In this document: positions 22,136-34,779 of the stretch, piece by piece
Numbering within the stretch: position 1 is the first letter of the stretch
Layout of the letters: every line of letters begins with the position of its first letter
Assembly (NCBI GenBank): GCA_951213105.1
Contig: OX578135.1
Span: 159,951,250 to 160,015,249 of the forward strand
Source: Amaurobius ferox
Taxonomy: Eukaryota > Arthropoda > Arachnida > Araneae > Amaurobiidae
Reading direction: 5' to 3'
DNA: 64,000 bases
Notes under the pieces: model-generated
What the model saw: the letters and a program-made list of their open reading frames with translations, nothing else
Database searches by the model: none
What the model was told of the DNA's origin: nothing
Position numbers and translations under genes: made by a program

Positions 22136-23160
22136 TAGATATGAAGTAGGGGTGTTGTAAAGTATTAGACCTGTGTTTACCTTTTCTAAAATAATACTAT
22201 ATGTAATGGTAATAAGTAATGGGATGTGATCTAAAAATCGTCATCGGATTTTATTGAACACGTTTTAAGCACCATTCTTGATTACGAATGAATTAACAAT
22301 TTTTTTCAATTATGTCTGTTTGCATGTTTGTCTATGGACACGATATTCTCGAAAACATTGAAAAAATCGAAGGGAATTGGACACTGTTATTTCAATTGAT
22401 ACATGTCTGGGACCCATTGATTTTCAGGAAGCTTGACTAGGGAAAAACCATAACTTTTTCGAACATTTTTACGAAATTCGCAAAAAAAAACAACAACTAT
22501 AAAATATAATTATATTAAAAATATTACAGGCATAGCTCATTTATATAACTATTTTGATATGTTACAACTGTTTGTTATTGAATAGTGAATTGTATTATTT
22601 ACAGAACGTTGACATGCTGTGTTCTTGATATATATAGTAAATTCATCCATCTATAAATTAGGAAAATTATAAAAATTTAAATATGCCTGTATTGTCAAAT
22701 GAGTGCCAGTTTTGTAGTAATTAGCTTTAACCAGAAGCAGATAAACAACCTTGTTTAGTAGTTATCACTTAAAATTATAGTTATCCGCTCGCTCTCTTAG
22801 AATACTTTTCATGCAGAGTTCGATATTTCTGGACATAATTAAGACAGTTCCATGAATTTTAATATGCTTATTTTAATCAGTAGCAACAATAAACCAGTTG
22901 ATGTTTTGAAAACTTTTATTTATATCATTGCTTTCACACAATTTCTTAATGCTGGAATGCTCAAACCATGTATTATACGTATATCTATGACGAATTCTAT
23001 ATAGAATTTCCAACTCCGTCAAAAAACTTTTTCTACATGCGTTTGGTAAGCATTTAAAGGAAAATAGAAATAAATCATTTTTATACTATTCTTGTAGATG
23101 TAGAATGTGTATCCTTCCTATCTTTAGATGTTGATTTAGATTCTTTTGTTAGTAAATCGT
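22136..23160. other. unassigned AT-rich region
   Basis: 22310-22480 faintly resembles the 5' module of Helitrons (GTCTGTTTGCATGTTTGTCT followed by an AATTGGACACTG stretch), but no terminus is preserved. Nothing else is recognised. Confidence 0.35.
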
Positions 23161-23169
23161 AGACATGTT

Positions 23170-23530
23170 TCGCGACTTTCAATGCAAACCACTTCTCCAC
23201 ATCTTCCTACTTCATTCTCTCCACTTTTTCCTTCCTCCCATCTTTCCTCTGCATCAAAATCTCAATAAAAACATTTTCGTCTCTAATAATACCATTATTT
23301 TCTGATCTGACAAGAAACAAAATACAAGAAAGAATGTTCTTAATGGCATCTTTGTATTTGAGACAATAACAGCCCATCTACAGACTTCCACTCTCATCTA
23401 CCAAGACCATAAAAGCGCGATTTATGATTTTCCGCGACTGCTATTTTGTTGCACAAGCCAAGATAATAATTTTTTTACGGATTCGAACACATTGTAGTTC
23501 TGACCTTTCGGATAGAATTAGGTCACAGTG
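23170..23530 (-). pseudogene. repeat F, second decayed copy
   Basis: Diverged homologue of 11240-11620. On the plus strand ACAATAACAGCCCATCTACA and ACAAAATACAAGAAAGAATG correspond to ACAATAGCAGCCCATCTAGA and ACAAAATACACGGAAGAATG. The minus-strand reading is broken by frameshifts and stops. Function unknown. Confidence 0.4.
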
Positions 23531-23699
23531 ATCCGTCTTTACTCAGACGATGATATAAAATACTGTCAAAAATATTTTTTTTGTTTCAAACATTTGACCA
23601 AAAAAGGAAATACATTTTCTGATACGTTAATGCAAATCTATTATCCATACATATTCTCATAAAGCATAATATACTGTTAAATTTATCCTTTGCAATCGT

Positions 23700-23960
23700 G
23701 GGAGTATTTGAAGGATATAATAATCAGCCTGGATTTTTGGATAACTAACACTTTAAATAAAACACTTATAAACGTAAACACGAACAATATATCCTGGTCT
23801 CGAAAAATCGACGTAACTCTTGAAATCCTTATCTAAACTATGAAATTGAAGACGCTTCCAAAAGTCGCCAAATTGAAGGCATTTTGCCAAATCTGTCATC
23901 AATTTCACTAATCTTGTTATGATTAAAGCAAATTTGCAAAAATGCTAAATTGAAGCAAAA
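23700..23960. repeat. interspersed repeats G and H
   Basis: GATTTTTGGATA...CACTT...AAA followed by AACGTAAACACGAACAATAT resembles 40185-40245. The next part (CTCGAAAAATCGACGTAACT, CCAAAAGTCGCCAAATTGAAG) resembles repeat H at 9.3 and 41.5 kb. Class unknown. Confidence 0.45.
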
Positions 23961-24296
23961 ATGTTAAATAAAAGCAATAGTTGCTTATAAATGTTTTTCC
24001 TCGGGCGCAGGAAATATGCTGTGAAGACTCTTTAGGTAATCGTAACAATCGTATAAAGAAAGTATTGAAATGTGAATCAAACGTTTGAATTCCAGTTTCC
24101 TATGAATTGGCAAATTTTCGTCACGATTTAACTATTTCCAATGTAACATATATGTCTTCAATGTATTTTTCGCTTTATCTCAATTGTCCGTCCAACATAA
24201 GATTTGGAAGTCAGGTAAACAATATACTCTACTCTGGGTGTTGATTTTTTGTGCAAATTGGAAAAAATGAATTTCGCATTTTATTACATGAGTCAT

Positions 24297-25001
24297 AAAA
24301 ATCTGATGTGGGCAGCATAAGACTTTCCCTGAAGACGTTTTTTTTTATTTTAATTAAATTGAATTCACTTTTAATTAAATTTTCGTTCTCATTTGGTAAC
24401 TGGACTTATTTTCAAAGATGGCGCAGAGAACATACGAAAAAACTAAAATATCTCAAGAACGGCTAGTCCTAGTATAATGGGGTTGGTCTTATTCTTTTCA
24501 ACATTACAAATTACGTATAAAACAAGCATTTAATGGATATATTTGGGCATACGTAGTTTTTTATTTTAGATTTTGAAGATTTTTGCGGACCATTCTGCAA
24601 AAAAAAGCAGATTATCTTTTTTCGAATCATACCAAAATCTAATCAGCACCAGGGTGACCCACAAGCGACGTCTTTCTCCGAAGCGACGTTCTTTTTTCCC
24701 GAATTGTACCAAAAACTAATCAGCACCAACTAATCAGTACCAGATTCGCCCACAAGTGACTAACCTACCCAATTTTACGAAATTCGGTCCATTAGTTTTT
24801 AGTTAGAGTGGATACAAAATATGCACAGACAGACAGACATACAGACAGACAGACACACGGACACACTCAGACGTTAAGCTAAAAATAGTTTTTCGTATTC
24901 CAGAGGTCTCAAAACGCGTATATCCGTCGAAAACTCGAGTTACGATTTTCGGCATGATTTAAATACTTTCCCTATACATTACCATGTATTGTAGGGAAAG
25001 T
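24297..25001 (-). mobile_element. HINE-A, array 1 unit 1
   Basis: Left end AAAAATCTGATGTGGGCAGC and ACTTTCCCTGAAGAC (3' tip), right end CCTATACATTACCATGTATT then GTAGGGAAAGT (5' hairpin). The interior has the ATATCTCAAGAACGGCTAGT block, CAGCACCAGGGTGACCCAC, and a (CAGA)n run at 24825-24855. The 5' module is partly duplicated or rearranged near 24680-24750. Confidence 0.9.
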
Positions 25002-25580
25002 AAAAATCTGATGTGGGCAGAACATGACTTTCTCTGCAGATTTGTATTCACGTTCTCTTTATTTATTTAAATTTATTTCACTTTTAATTCAATTTTCGTT
25101 CTCATTCGGTAACCGGACATATTTTCAAAGGTGGCGTAGAGAAAATACGAAAAACTAAAATATCTCGAGAATGGCTAGTCCTAGTGTAATGGGATTGGTC
25201 TTATTTTTTTCGTCGTTAAAAATTATGTATTAAACGAGCATTTAATGGATATATTTGAGTATACCTAGTTCTTTAGTTTAGATTTTGACGATTTTTGCGG
25301 GCCATTTTGCAAAAAAAGGCAGGTTATTTTTTTCCGAATCGTACCAAAATCTAATCAGCACCAGGGCAACCCACAAGTGACTTATCTACCGAATTTTGTT
25401 AAATTCGGTCCATTAGTTTTTTAGTTAGACTGGATAAAAATCTGCACAGACAGACACACAGACACACACACAGACGTCACGCTAAAAATGTCCTCTGAAT
25501 GTCCGTCGAAAACTCGAGTTGTGATTTCCGACATGATTTAAATAATTTCCCTATACATTACCATGTAATGCAGGGAAAGT
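25002..25580 (-). mobile_element. HINE-A, array 1 unit 2 (short)
   Basis: Directly follows unit 1. It lacks one of the two ACCGAATTT/GCGGGCCATTT submodules found in longer copies and goes straight from the first to the (CAGA)n run at 25447-25473. Both terminal motifs are intact. Confidence 0.9.
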
Positions 25581-26344
25581 AAAAATCTGATGTGTGTGGG
25601 CAGCACATGACTTTCCCTGCGGACTTATATCCACGATCTCTTAATATTATTTAAATTTAATTCACTTTTAATTCAATTTTCGTTCTCATTTGATAACTGG
25701 ACGTATTTTCAAAGGTGGCTTGAAGAAAATACGAAAAAAAACTAATATATCTCGAGAACGGCTAGTCCTAGTGTAATGGGGTTCGTCTTATTCTTTTCTT
25801 CGTTAAAAATTACGTATTAATCAAGCATTTAATGGATATATTTGAGCATGCGTAGCTTTTTAGTTTAGATTTTGACAATTTTTGCGGGCCATTTTGCAAA
25901 AAAGGCTGGTTATTTTTCTTTTATCCGTACCAAAATCTAATCAGCACCAGGGTGACCTATGCGTGACTCATCTACCGAATGTTGTGAAATTCGGTAGTTT
26001 TTCACCTAGAGTGGATACAAGCTTTTTCGAGCCATTTCGCAAGAAAAGGCGGGTTCTTTTATCCCGAATCGTACCCAAAACTAATCAGTACCAGATTCGC
26101 CCCCAAGGGACTTTGCTACCAAATTTTATGAAATTCGGTGTATTAGTTTTTTAGTTAGAGTGGATACAAAATCTGGACAGACAGACACACAGACAGACAG
26201 ACACACACACAGACGTCACGCTAAAAATGGTTTTTTCGTATTCTAGAGGTCTTAAAATGTGTAGATCCGTCGAAAAAACGAGTTGCGATTTTCGACACGA
26301 TTCCAATACATTCCCTATACATTATCATGTATTGCAGGCAAAGT
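25581..26344 (-). mobile_element. HINE-A, array 1 unit 3
   Basis: Both ends present, with a small duplication (TGTG) inside the 3' hairpin near 25595. The (CAGA)n/(CA)n run is at 26177-26212. A 90-codon open frame across the two submodules (25882-26154) also appears in other copies on either strand and is a repeat artefact. Confidence 0.9.
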
Positions 26345-27116
26345 AAAAATCTGATGTGGGCAGCACATGACTTTCCCTGCAGACTTATATACACATTCTC
26401 TTTATTTTAATGAAATTTAATTCACTATTATTTCAATTATCTTTCTCCTTTTGTAACTGGACTCATTTTCAAAGTTGGCGTAGAGAAAAAACGAAAAAAC
26501 GAAAATATCTCGAGAACGGCACGTCCTAATGTAATGGGATTGGTCTTATTCTTTTCTTCGTTAAAATTTACGTATAAAACAAGCATTTAATGGATATATT
26601 TCAGCATACGTAGTTTTTTATTTTAGATTTTGTCGATTTTTGCGGGCTATTTTTCAAAGAAAGGCAGGTTATTTTTTTCCGAATCTTACCAAAATCTAAT
26701 CAGCACCAGGGTGTCCCACAAGTGACTTACCTAGCAAATGTTGTTTAATTCGTTCCTTTAGATTTTCAGCTAGAGTGCATACAAACTTTTGCGGGCCATT
26801 TCGCAAAAAAAGGCGGGTTCTTTTTTCCCGAATCGTACCCAAAACTAATCAGCACCAGACCCGCCCACAAGTGACTTACCTACAAAATGTTGTGAAAATC
26901 GGTGTATCAGTTTTTTAGTTAGAGTGGATACAAAATCTGCACAGACAGACAGACACACAGACAGACACACAAACACACAGACGTCACGCTAAAAATGGTT
27001 TTTTCGTATTCTAGATGTCTCGAAACGTGTAGATCCGTCGAAAACTCGAGTTGCGATTTTCGACATGATTCCAATACTTTCCCAATACATTTTCATGTAT
27101 TGCAGGGAAAGTAAAA
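26345..27116 (-). mobile_element. HINE-A, array 1 unit 4
   Basis: Both ends present (3' tip CTGATGTGGGCAGCACATGA, 5' hairpin with CAATACATTTTCATGTATTG). The (CAGA)n run is at 26940-26981. It ends the four-unit head-to-tail array. Confidence 0.9.
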
Positions 27117-27368
27117 TGGAAGAGCAGAAATACAGAAGAATAAATGCGGTTAAAATTAATGTTTGATTTATATGTAATGTTGGTAACAACATTAACGAAA
27201 ATTCTTCCACTGCGTTAAAATAAACTATTATCAAGATGTTTTAGTTTAGAGTTTTAGAGAATTAGAATTATTTAAACACATCTATGTCGCTCTTTTAAAA
27301 ATAAACATTAAATTCTATGTTATTTTCAGTATTATTTTCATGTATTTTTTTCCACGATAAAACTTAAT
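27117..27368. other. spacer between HINE-A arrays
   Basis: About 250 bases of AT-rich sequence not matched elsewhere in the window; probably the pre-insertion locus. Confidence 0.4.
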
Positions 27369-28147
27369 AAAAATCTGATGTGGGCAGCACATGACTTTCC
27401 CTGCAGACTTATATTAACGTTCCCTTTATTTTAACTAAATTTATTTCATTTTTAATTCAATTTTCGTTCTCATTCGGTAACCGGGCTTATTTTCAAAGGT
27501 GGCGTAGGGAAAGTACGAAAACCTGAAATATCTCGAGAACGGCTAATCCTAGTGTAATGGGGTTGGTCTTATTCCTTTCGTCGTTAACAATTACGTATTA
27601 AATCAGCATTTAATGGATATATTTGAGTATACCCAGTTCTTTAGTTTAGATTTGGACGATTTTTGCGGGCCATTTTGCAAAAAAAGGCAGGTCATTTCTT
27701 TCCGAATCGTACCAAAATCTAATCAGCACCAAGGTAAACCACAAGTGACACATCTACCGAATTTTGTGAAATTCGGTCCATCAGTTTTTCAGTTAGAGTG
27801 GATACAAGCTTTTGCGGGCCATTTCGCAAAAAAAGGCGGGTTCTTTTATTCCGAATCGTACCCAAAACTAATCAGCCCCAGACTCGCTCACAAGTAACTC
27901 ACCTACCAAATTTAGTGAAATTCGGTCCATTAGTTTTTCAGTTAGAGTGGATACAAAATCTGCACAGACAGACAGACACACAGACACACACACAGACACA
28001 CAGACACACACACAGACGTCACGCTAAAAATAGTTTTTTCGTATTCTAGAGGTCTCGAAACGTGTAGATCCGTCGAAAACTCGAGTTGCGATTTTCGGCA
28101 TGATTCCAATACTTTCCCTATACATTACCATGTATTGCAGGGAAAGT
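27369..28147 (-). mobile_element. HINE-A, array 2 unit 1
   Basis: Complete: 3' tip CTGATGTGGGCAGCACATGA, subterminal ACTTTCCCTGCA, both submodules, (CAGA)n at 27964-28017, 5' hairpin CATTACCATGTATTGCAGGG. Confidence 0.92.
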
Positions 28148-28972
28148 AAAAATCTGATGTGAGCAGCACATGACTTTCCCCGCAGACTTATATTAACGTT
28201 CTCTATATTTTAATTAAATTTATTTCACTTTTAATTCAATTTTCGTTCTCATTCGTTAACCGGACTTATTTTCAAAGGTGGCGTAGAGAAAATACGATAA
28301 ACTAAAATATCTCGAGGAACGGCTAGTCCTAATGTAATGGGGTTGGTCTTATTATTTTCTTCGCTAAAAATTACGTATTAAACAAGCATTTAATGGATAT
28401 ATTTGAGCATACGTAGTTCTTTATTTTAGATTTGGACGATTTTTGCGGGCCATTCTGCAAAAAAAGGCAGGTTATTTTTTTCTGAATCGTACCAAAATCT
28501 AATCAGCACCAGGGTGACCTATACGTGACTTATCTACCGAATTTTGTGAAATTCGGTCCATTAGTTTTTCAGCTACAGTGGATACAAGCTTTTGCGGGCC
28601 ATTTCGCAAAAAAGGCGGGTTCTTTTATTCCGAATCGTACCCAAAACTAATCAGCACCAGCCCCGCCCACAAGTGACTTACCTACAAAATTTTGTGAAAT
28701 TCGGTCCATTAGTTTTTTAGTTAGAGAAAAAAAAAAAAAAAAAAAAAAAATCAAAACAAAAATTACAAAATCTGCACAGACAGACAGACACACAGGCACA
28801 CAGACACACAGACACACAGACAGACACACACACAGACATCACGCTAAAAATGGTTTTTTCGTGTTCTAGAGGTCTCGAAACGTGTAGATCCGTCGAAAAC
28901 TCGAGTTGCGATTTTCGGCATGATTCCAATACTTTCCCTATACATTACCATGTATTGCAGGAAAAGTAAAAA
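28148..28972 (-). mobile_element. HINE-A, array 2 unit 2 with poly-A insertion
   Basis: Complete copy joined head-to-tail to unit 1. A poly-A tract plus TCAAAACAAAAATTAC (28727-28766) interrupts the usual step from TTAGTTAGAG to TGGATACAAAATCTGCACAG. The (CAGA)n run is at 28780-28834. Confidence 0.92.
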
Positions 28973-29118
28973 AGTAGCTGACCCCCTCGCCGTTGTTTGA
29001 CAAATTCCTCGTTTCTCGAGATTCTTTGTTTCGTGCCGCAAAAACTATTGCATATAAAAATATAAAATTTAGTACATTTATAGAAAAAGCTTTGGGGAAT
29101 AAGCTGAAATAAACCGTT

Positions 29119-29164
29119 TTAACACTTTACAACAAAGTTGAAAATTGTTTATGACTTTGTTCAT

Positions 29165-29202
<38 letters not shown>

Positions 29203-30440
29203 CGTTAGCACGATAACTGCCGTAAAAATGACTTAATCAAAATGAAATTTTAGTATGTTGTTCAGACGGTCTATAGGACCTATGGGAATATAAATGAATA
29301 ATATCACCCAATTAGTTTTGGATTGAACCCGGGTTGAAAAAATGGAATACATTGAGCCCTATGGGACCTAATTTTTCAAGCATTTTTTAAGCGGATTTAA
29401 AATTCACAAATTGCTTCGAAAATTTTAGGCAATATTCAAATTGTTCCATAAAATATATAAAAAAAAAATTCAGCGAAATATATTCAGTAGTTTTTTAAAT
29501 AAAAATTAAAATAATAATAACACCTCTTATATGAAGCGATCACGTGTCCATGATATGAAACGATCACATGACCCACTTCAAAATGATATATGGCATCCAT
29601 CTTGTCTCAAAATCGTGATTTTTAAAGTTCTTTCTAATTCATATTGAGTGTTGTATCCATCCTAAAACTACTTTATTTTGGCCTAAATTCTGTGCATCTA
29701 CATACTTTAACAACGCAATGACAATATATTTCAGTTTAAATGCTCTTCCAAATTTGATTATTTCTACTATTAAGCCTATTTTTCACCTATGTAAAATGTA
29801 AACAGCAAAATATGTAGAATGAGTTGTATTAGAATTGCTGTATTTCCTTAACACAAAATCATTTAGTCCATGGAGTCTGCTTAGCTGATATGAATGAAAT
29901 ATTCATTGATTTTAGAAAGAGAAGGACGATAATTTTCGATGAAGTTTTACGCATAGAGTTTTACTTACTTGTAGCTCCATGGTCTTAATTTTTAAATAAT
30001 ATAAATTATTATAGTATTGTGATGAATGACATGAATGGGGGAATTATTTATGAATGAAATATTGCTTTTATAGAGAGAGCCAGGCGTGTTATTTTTTTAT
30101 GACGTCATTTGAATGGATTTCAGTTGTTTTCGATGAAGTTTTCAAATATAATAAATTATCGTAGTATTATGATAATTCTAAAATTATTACCGAGGAATGT
30201 ATCACATTTTAGAGATGTTTAAACCAGGTAATTTATATTTTAATGCCGTCATTTGAATGAAGTTAATTTTTTTCGATGAGGGTTTAAGGTTTCAAATATA
30301 ATAAATTAATGTAGTATTGTGATAAGTTTTAAAATATTACCGAGGAATGTATTGCATTTTAGACATGTTTAAATAAAATTGCATTGAAGTTGGAAAGTGT
30401 TTCATAATCAATGCTTTAAGCATGATTGATCTTTCTTGTT
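29119..30440 (+). mobile_element. HINE-C copy, nearly complete
   Basis: 5' TTTTAACACTTTACAACAAAG with TTGAAAATTGTTTATGA, (TCTG)n at 29167-29201, all interior blocks, 3' subterminal GTTGGAAAGTGTTTCAT and hairpin AATCAATGCTTTAAGCATGA then TTGATCTTTCTTG. One of the best reference copies in the window (1.32 kb). Confidence 0.92.
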
Positions 30441-30571
30441 GATATATATTGTAGTTTAAGAAATATTTAATGTCAAAATCAAAGACAAAATATTTGATTT
30501 GAGAGTTCGATTTCTGGATAGACTAACAATAGACTTTTGCAGGCAGGTGAATTGTTGCAGGACGGAGCCTC

Positions 30572-31345
30572 TTTTTACTTTCCCTGCAATACATGGTAAT
30601 GTATAGGGAAAGTATTGGAATCATGTCGAAAATCGCAACTCGAGTTTTCGACGGATCTACACGTTTCGAGACCTCTAGAATACGAAAAAACCATTTTTAG
30701 CGTGACGTCTGTGTGTGTGTCTGTCTGTGTGTCTGTCTGTGTGTCTGGCTGTCTGTGCAGATTTTGTATCCACTCTAACTAAAAAACTAATGGACCGAAT
30801 TTCATAAAATTTGGTAGGTAAGTCACTTGTGCATGAATCTGGTGCTGATTAGTTTTGGGTACGACTCGGGTTAAAAGAACCCGCCTTTTTTGCGAAATGG
30901 CCCGCAAAAGCTTGTATCCACTGTAGCAGAAAAACTAATGGACCGAATTTCACAAAATTCGGTAGATGAGTCACGTATAGGTCGCCCTGGTGCTGATTAG
31001 ATTTTGGTACGATTCAGAAAAAAATAACCTGCCTTTTTTTGCAAAATGGCCCGCAAAAATTGCCAAAATCTAAAATAAAAAACTGGGTATACTCAAATAC
31101 ATCCATTAAATGCTGATTTAATACGTAATTTTTAACGACGAAAAGAATAAGTCCAACCCCATTACACTAGGACTAGCCGTCCTCGAGATATTTTAGTTTT
31201 TCGTACTTTCCCTACGCCACCTTTGAAAATAAGCCCGGTTACCGAATGAGAACGGAAATTGAATTAAAAGTGAAATAAATTTAATTAAGATATAGAGAAC
31301 ATTAATATAAGTCTGCAGGGAAAGTCATGTGCTGCCCACATCAGA
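30572..31345 (+). mobile_element. HINE-A, array 3 unit 1
   Basis: 5' ACTTTCCCTGCAATACATGG, (TG)n/(TCTG)n at 30710-30757, both submodules, 3' GCAGGGAAAGTCATGTGCTG then CCCACATCAGATTTTT, joined directly to the next unit's ACTTTCCCTG. Confidence 0.92.
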
Positions 31346-32124
31346 TTTTTACTTTCCCTGCAATACATGGTAATGTATAGGGGAAGTATTGGAATCATGC
31401 CGAAAATCACAACTCGAGTTTTCGTTGGATCTACACGTTTCGAGACCTCTAGAATACGAAAGAACTATTTTTAGCGTGACGTCTGTGTGTGTGTCTGTGT
31501 GCCTGTGTGTCTGTCTGTGTGTCTGTCTGTCTGTGCAGATTTTGTATCCACTCTAACTAAAAAACTAATTGACCGAATTTCATAAAATTTGGTAGGTAAG
31601 TCACTTGTGCATGAATCTGGTGCTGATTAGTTTTGGGTACGACTCGGGTTAAAAGAACCCGCCTTTTTTGCGAAATGGCCCGCAAAAGCTTGTATCCACT
31701 CTAACTGAAAAACTAATGGACCGAATTTCACAAAATTTGGTAGATAAGGCGCTTGTAGACCACGCTGGTGCTGATTAGATTTTGGTATAATTCGAAAAAA
31801 AATAACCTGCCTTTTTTTGCAAAATGGCCCGCAAAAATCATCAAAATCTAAACTTAAGAACTACGTATGCTCAAATATAGCCATTAAATGCTTGTTTAAC
31901 ACGTAATATTTAGCGAAGAAAAGACTAAGACCAACCCTATTACACAAGGACTAGCCGTTCTCGAGATATATTAGTTTTTCGTATTTTTCCTACACCATTT
32001 TTGAAAATAAGTCCAGTTTTCAAATGAGAACGAAAATTGAATTAAAAGTGAATTAAATTTAATTTAAATAAATTGAACGTGAATATAAGTCTGCAGGGAA
32101 AGTCACGTGCTGCCCACATCAGAT
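31346..32124 (+). mobile_element. HINE-A, array 3 unit 2
   Basis: Complete head-to-tail copy. Microsatellite at 31482-31538; 3' tip GTCACGTGCTGCCCACATC. Confidence 0.92.
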
Positions 32125-32481
32125 TTTTTCTTTCCCTGCCATACATGGTAATGTATAGGGAAAGTATTGGAATCATGCCGAAAATCACAACTCGAGTTTT
32201 CGACGGATCTACACGTTTCGAGACCTCTAGAATACGAAAAAGCCATTTTTAGCGTGACGTCTGTGTGTATGTCTGTGTATCTCTGTGTCTGTCTGTCTGT
32301 GTGTCTGTCTGTCTGTGCAGATTTTGTATCCACTCTAACTATAAAACCAATGGACCGAATTTCACAAAATTTTGTAGGTAAGTCCGGTTACCGAATGAGA
32401 ACGAAAATTGAATTAAAAGTGAAATAAATTTAATTAAAATAAAGAGAACATGGATATGAGCTGCCCACATCAGATTTTTTT
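32125..32481 (+). mobile_element. HINE-A, array 3 unit 3, internally deleted
   Basis: 5' hairpin and microsatellite (32260-32318) intact. It jumps at about 32384 from the first GTAGGTAAGTC to CCGGTTACCGAATGAGAACG, losing most of the interior. It ends GAGCTGCCCACATCAG without the subterminal GCAGGGAAAGT. Confidence 0.88.
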
Positions 32482-33165
32482 CAAATGTGGCGTAGGGAAA
32501 ATACGAAAAACTAAAATATCTCGAGAACGGCTAGTCCTAGTGTAATGGGGTTGCTCTTTTTCTTTTCTTCGTTAAAAATTACGCATTAAACAAGCATTTA
32601 ATGGATATATTTGAGCATACGTAGCTTTTTAGTTTAGATTTTGATAATTTTTGCGGGCCATTCTGAAGAAAAGGCTGGTTATTTTTTTCTGAATCGTACC
32701 AAAATCTAATCAGCACCAGTGTGAGCTATACGTGACTCATCTACCGAATTTTGTGAAATTCGGTCCATTAGTTTTTCAGCTACACTAGATACAAGCTTTT
32801 GCGGGCCATTTCACAAAAAAGGCGGGTTCTTTTATTCCGAATCGTACCCAAAACTAATCAGCACCAGCCCCGCCCACAAGTGACTTACCTACAAAATTTT
32901 GTGAAATTCGGTCCATTAGTTTTTTAGTTAGAGTGGATACAAAATCTGCACAGACAGACAGACACACAGACAGACACACAGACACACAGACAGACAGACA
33001 CACAGACAGACAGACACACAGACATACACACAGACGTCACGCTAAAAATGGCTTTTTCGTATTCTAGAGGTCTCGAAACGTGTAGATCCGTCGAAAACTC
33101 GAGTTGCGATTTTCGGCATGATTCCAATACTTTCCCTATACATTACCATGTATTGCAGGGAAAGT
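32482..33165 (-). mobile_element. HINE-A, inverted unit lacking its 3' tip
   Basis: Begins at CAAATGTGGCGTAGGGAAAA, an interior position, directly against the 3' end of the plus-strand unit. The 5' end (CATTACCATGTATTGCAGGG) is intact. The (CAGA)n run is at 32950-33035. It marks the switch of orientation in this cluster. Confidence 0.9.
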
Positions 33166-33975
33166 AAAAATCTGATGTGGACAGCACATGACTTTCCCTG
33201 CAGACTTATATCCACGTTCTCTTTATTTTAATTAAATTTATTTCACTCTTATTCAATTTTCGTTCTCATTCGGTAACCGGGCTTATTTTGAAAGGTGGCG
33301 TAGGGAAAGTACGAAAAACTAAAATATCTCGAGAACGGCTAGTCCTAGTGTAATGGGGTTGGTCTTATTCTTTTCGTCGTTAAACATTACGTATTAAACG
33401 GGCATTTAATGGATATATCTTAGTATACCTAGTTCTTTAGTTTAGATTTTGAAGATTTTTGCGGGCCGTTTTGCAAAAAAAGGCAGGTTATTTTTTTCCG
33501 AATCGTACCAAAATCTAATCAGCACCAGAGTGACCTATACGTGACTCATCTACCGAATTTTGTGAAATTCGGTCCATTAGTTTTTCAGCTAGAGTGGATA
33601 CAAGCTTTTGCGGGCCATTTCGCAAAAAAAGGCGGGTTCTTTTATTCCGAATCGTATCCAAAACTAATCAGCACTAGCCCCGCCCACAAGTGACTTACCT
33701 ACCAAATTTTGTGAAATTCGGTCCATTAGTTTTTTAGTTACAGTGGATACAAAATCTGCACAGACAGACAGACACACAGACAGACACACAGACAGACAGA
33801 CAGACACACAGACAGACAGACAGACAGACACACGCACAGACGTCACGCTAAAAATGGTTTTTTCGTATTCTAGAGGTCTCGAAACGTGTAGATCCGTCGA
33901 AAACTCGAGTTGTGATTTTCGGTATGATTCCAATACTTTCCCTATACATTACCATGTATTGCAGGGAAAGTAAAA
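33166..33975 (-). mobile_element. HINE-A, inverted unit, complete
   Basis: 3' tip CTGATGTGGACAGCACATGA, subterminal ACTTTCCCTGCAG, both submodules, (CAGA)n at 33760-33840, 5' hairpin intact. Head-to-tail with the preceding minus-strand unit. Confidence 0.92.
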
Positions 33976-34047
33976 AGGAATATAAACACCAAAATAAAGA
34001 GAAAAGTAATTTGAATCTGTAAGAAAGGAAGTATGTTGCTCAAAACA

Positions 34048-34146
34048 GACTATAAAAAATCTAGTGTACATTATAATACATTTTAGACAATCTCAGTCAT
34101 AGTAAAAAATCTAGTGTACATTATAATACATTTTAGACAATCTCAG
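34048..34146. repeat. direct duplication of about 50 bp
   Basis: AAAAAATCTAGTGTACATTA and the following ATAATACATTTTAGACAATC are present twice in tandem, identical over more than 40 bases. No known family. Confidence 0.9.
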
Positions 34147-34454
34147 AATAATTCAATTATTTCCAACGGTTTTTGTGCCTTAATTATTACTTCTGGCAAA
34201 TACTCGAGATATGTGGATTAAAAACGACAATCGCATATTTAACAAGGAAAAAATCTTTCTCTCCCCCCCCCCCCCAAAAAAAAAGAGCGCTAAAGGGAGA
34301 TCTGTTAAAGCTCTTTCGCAGATATATTGTGAAATCTCTTGGAGTAATGGGTGTTTTCCGCGATGCAATTAATCTTCATTAATTAGTAGTCTTAATGATG
34401 AAATTAATTTAATTCATTTGCAGAATAGAAATTACTGAAATATACTTTTACATA

Positions 34455-34530
34455 AGGGCTTTTATTTATTTATTTATTTTTTGCTGTTAACCTATGCCTT
34501 ACTTAAATAATGGGCTAGGCTAGATCCATG
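34455..34530 (-). mobile_element. probable 3' tail of a LINE or other retroposon
   Basis: (TTTA)n at 34459-34480 followed by TTTTTTGCTGTTAACC reads on the minus strand as sequence ending in a (TAAA)n tail, the usual 3' signature of 5'-truncated non-LTR copies such as those at 48.5 and 59.0 kb. The body is too short to classify. Confidence 0.4.
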
Positions 34531-34779
34531 TTTGTAGGAGTATTCGATTTATAAGTAGGAAGAGGAAGCGGGGATGGGGTAGTTATTATCTCGTCTAAAT
34601 TATTACTCGATTTTTTTCTTTTAAATACAGAATGTTACCAGTTTAAATTAGAAAATAAATATACTTACATATTATCGTATCTACTTTTGGAGCACCATCT
34701 CAATTTCCTGCATTTCGGAGCCATTTCGCCGAAATACTATCTGTTCCCGTAGACTAATGTAGAGAAAGGCATTTTTGTT

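Noticed and set aside
32103..33973. Recurring open frames such as MESCRKSQLEFSTDLHVSRP in several places
   Set aside because: The similarity follows from the repeated HINE-A DNA, occurs on either strand depending on element orientation, and always runs into the (TCTG)n tract; no domain is present.
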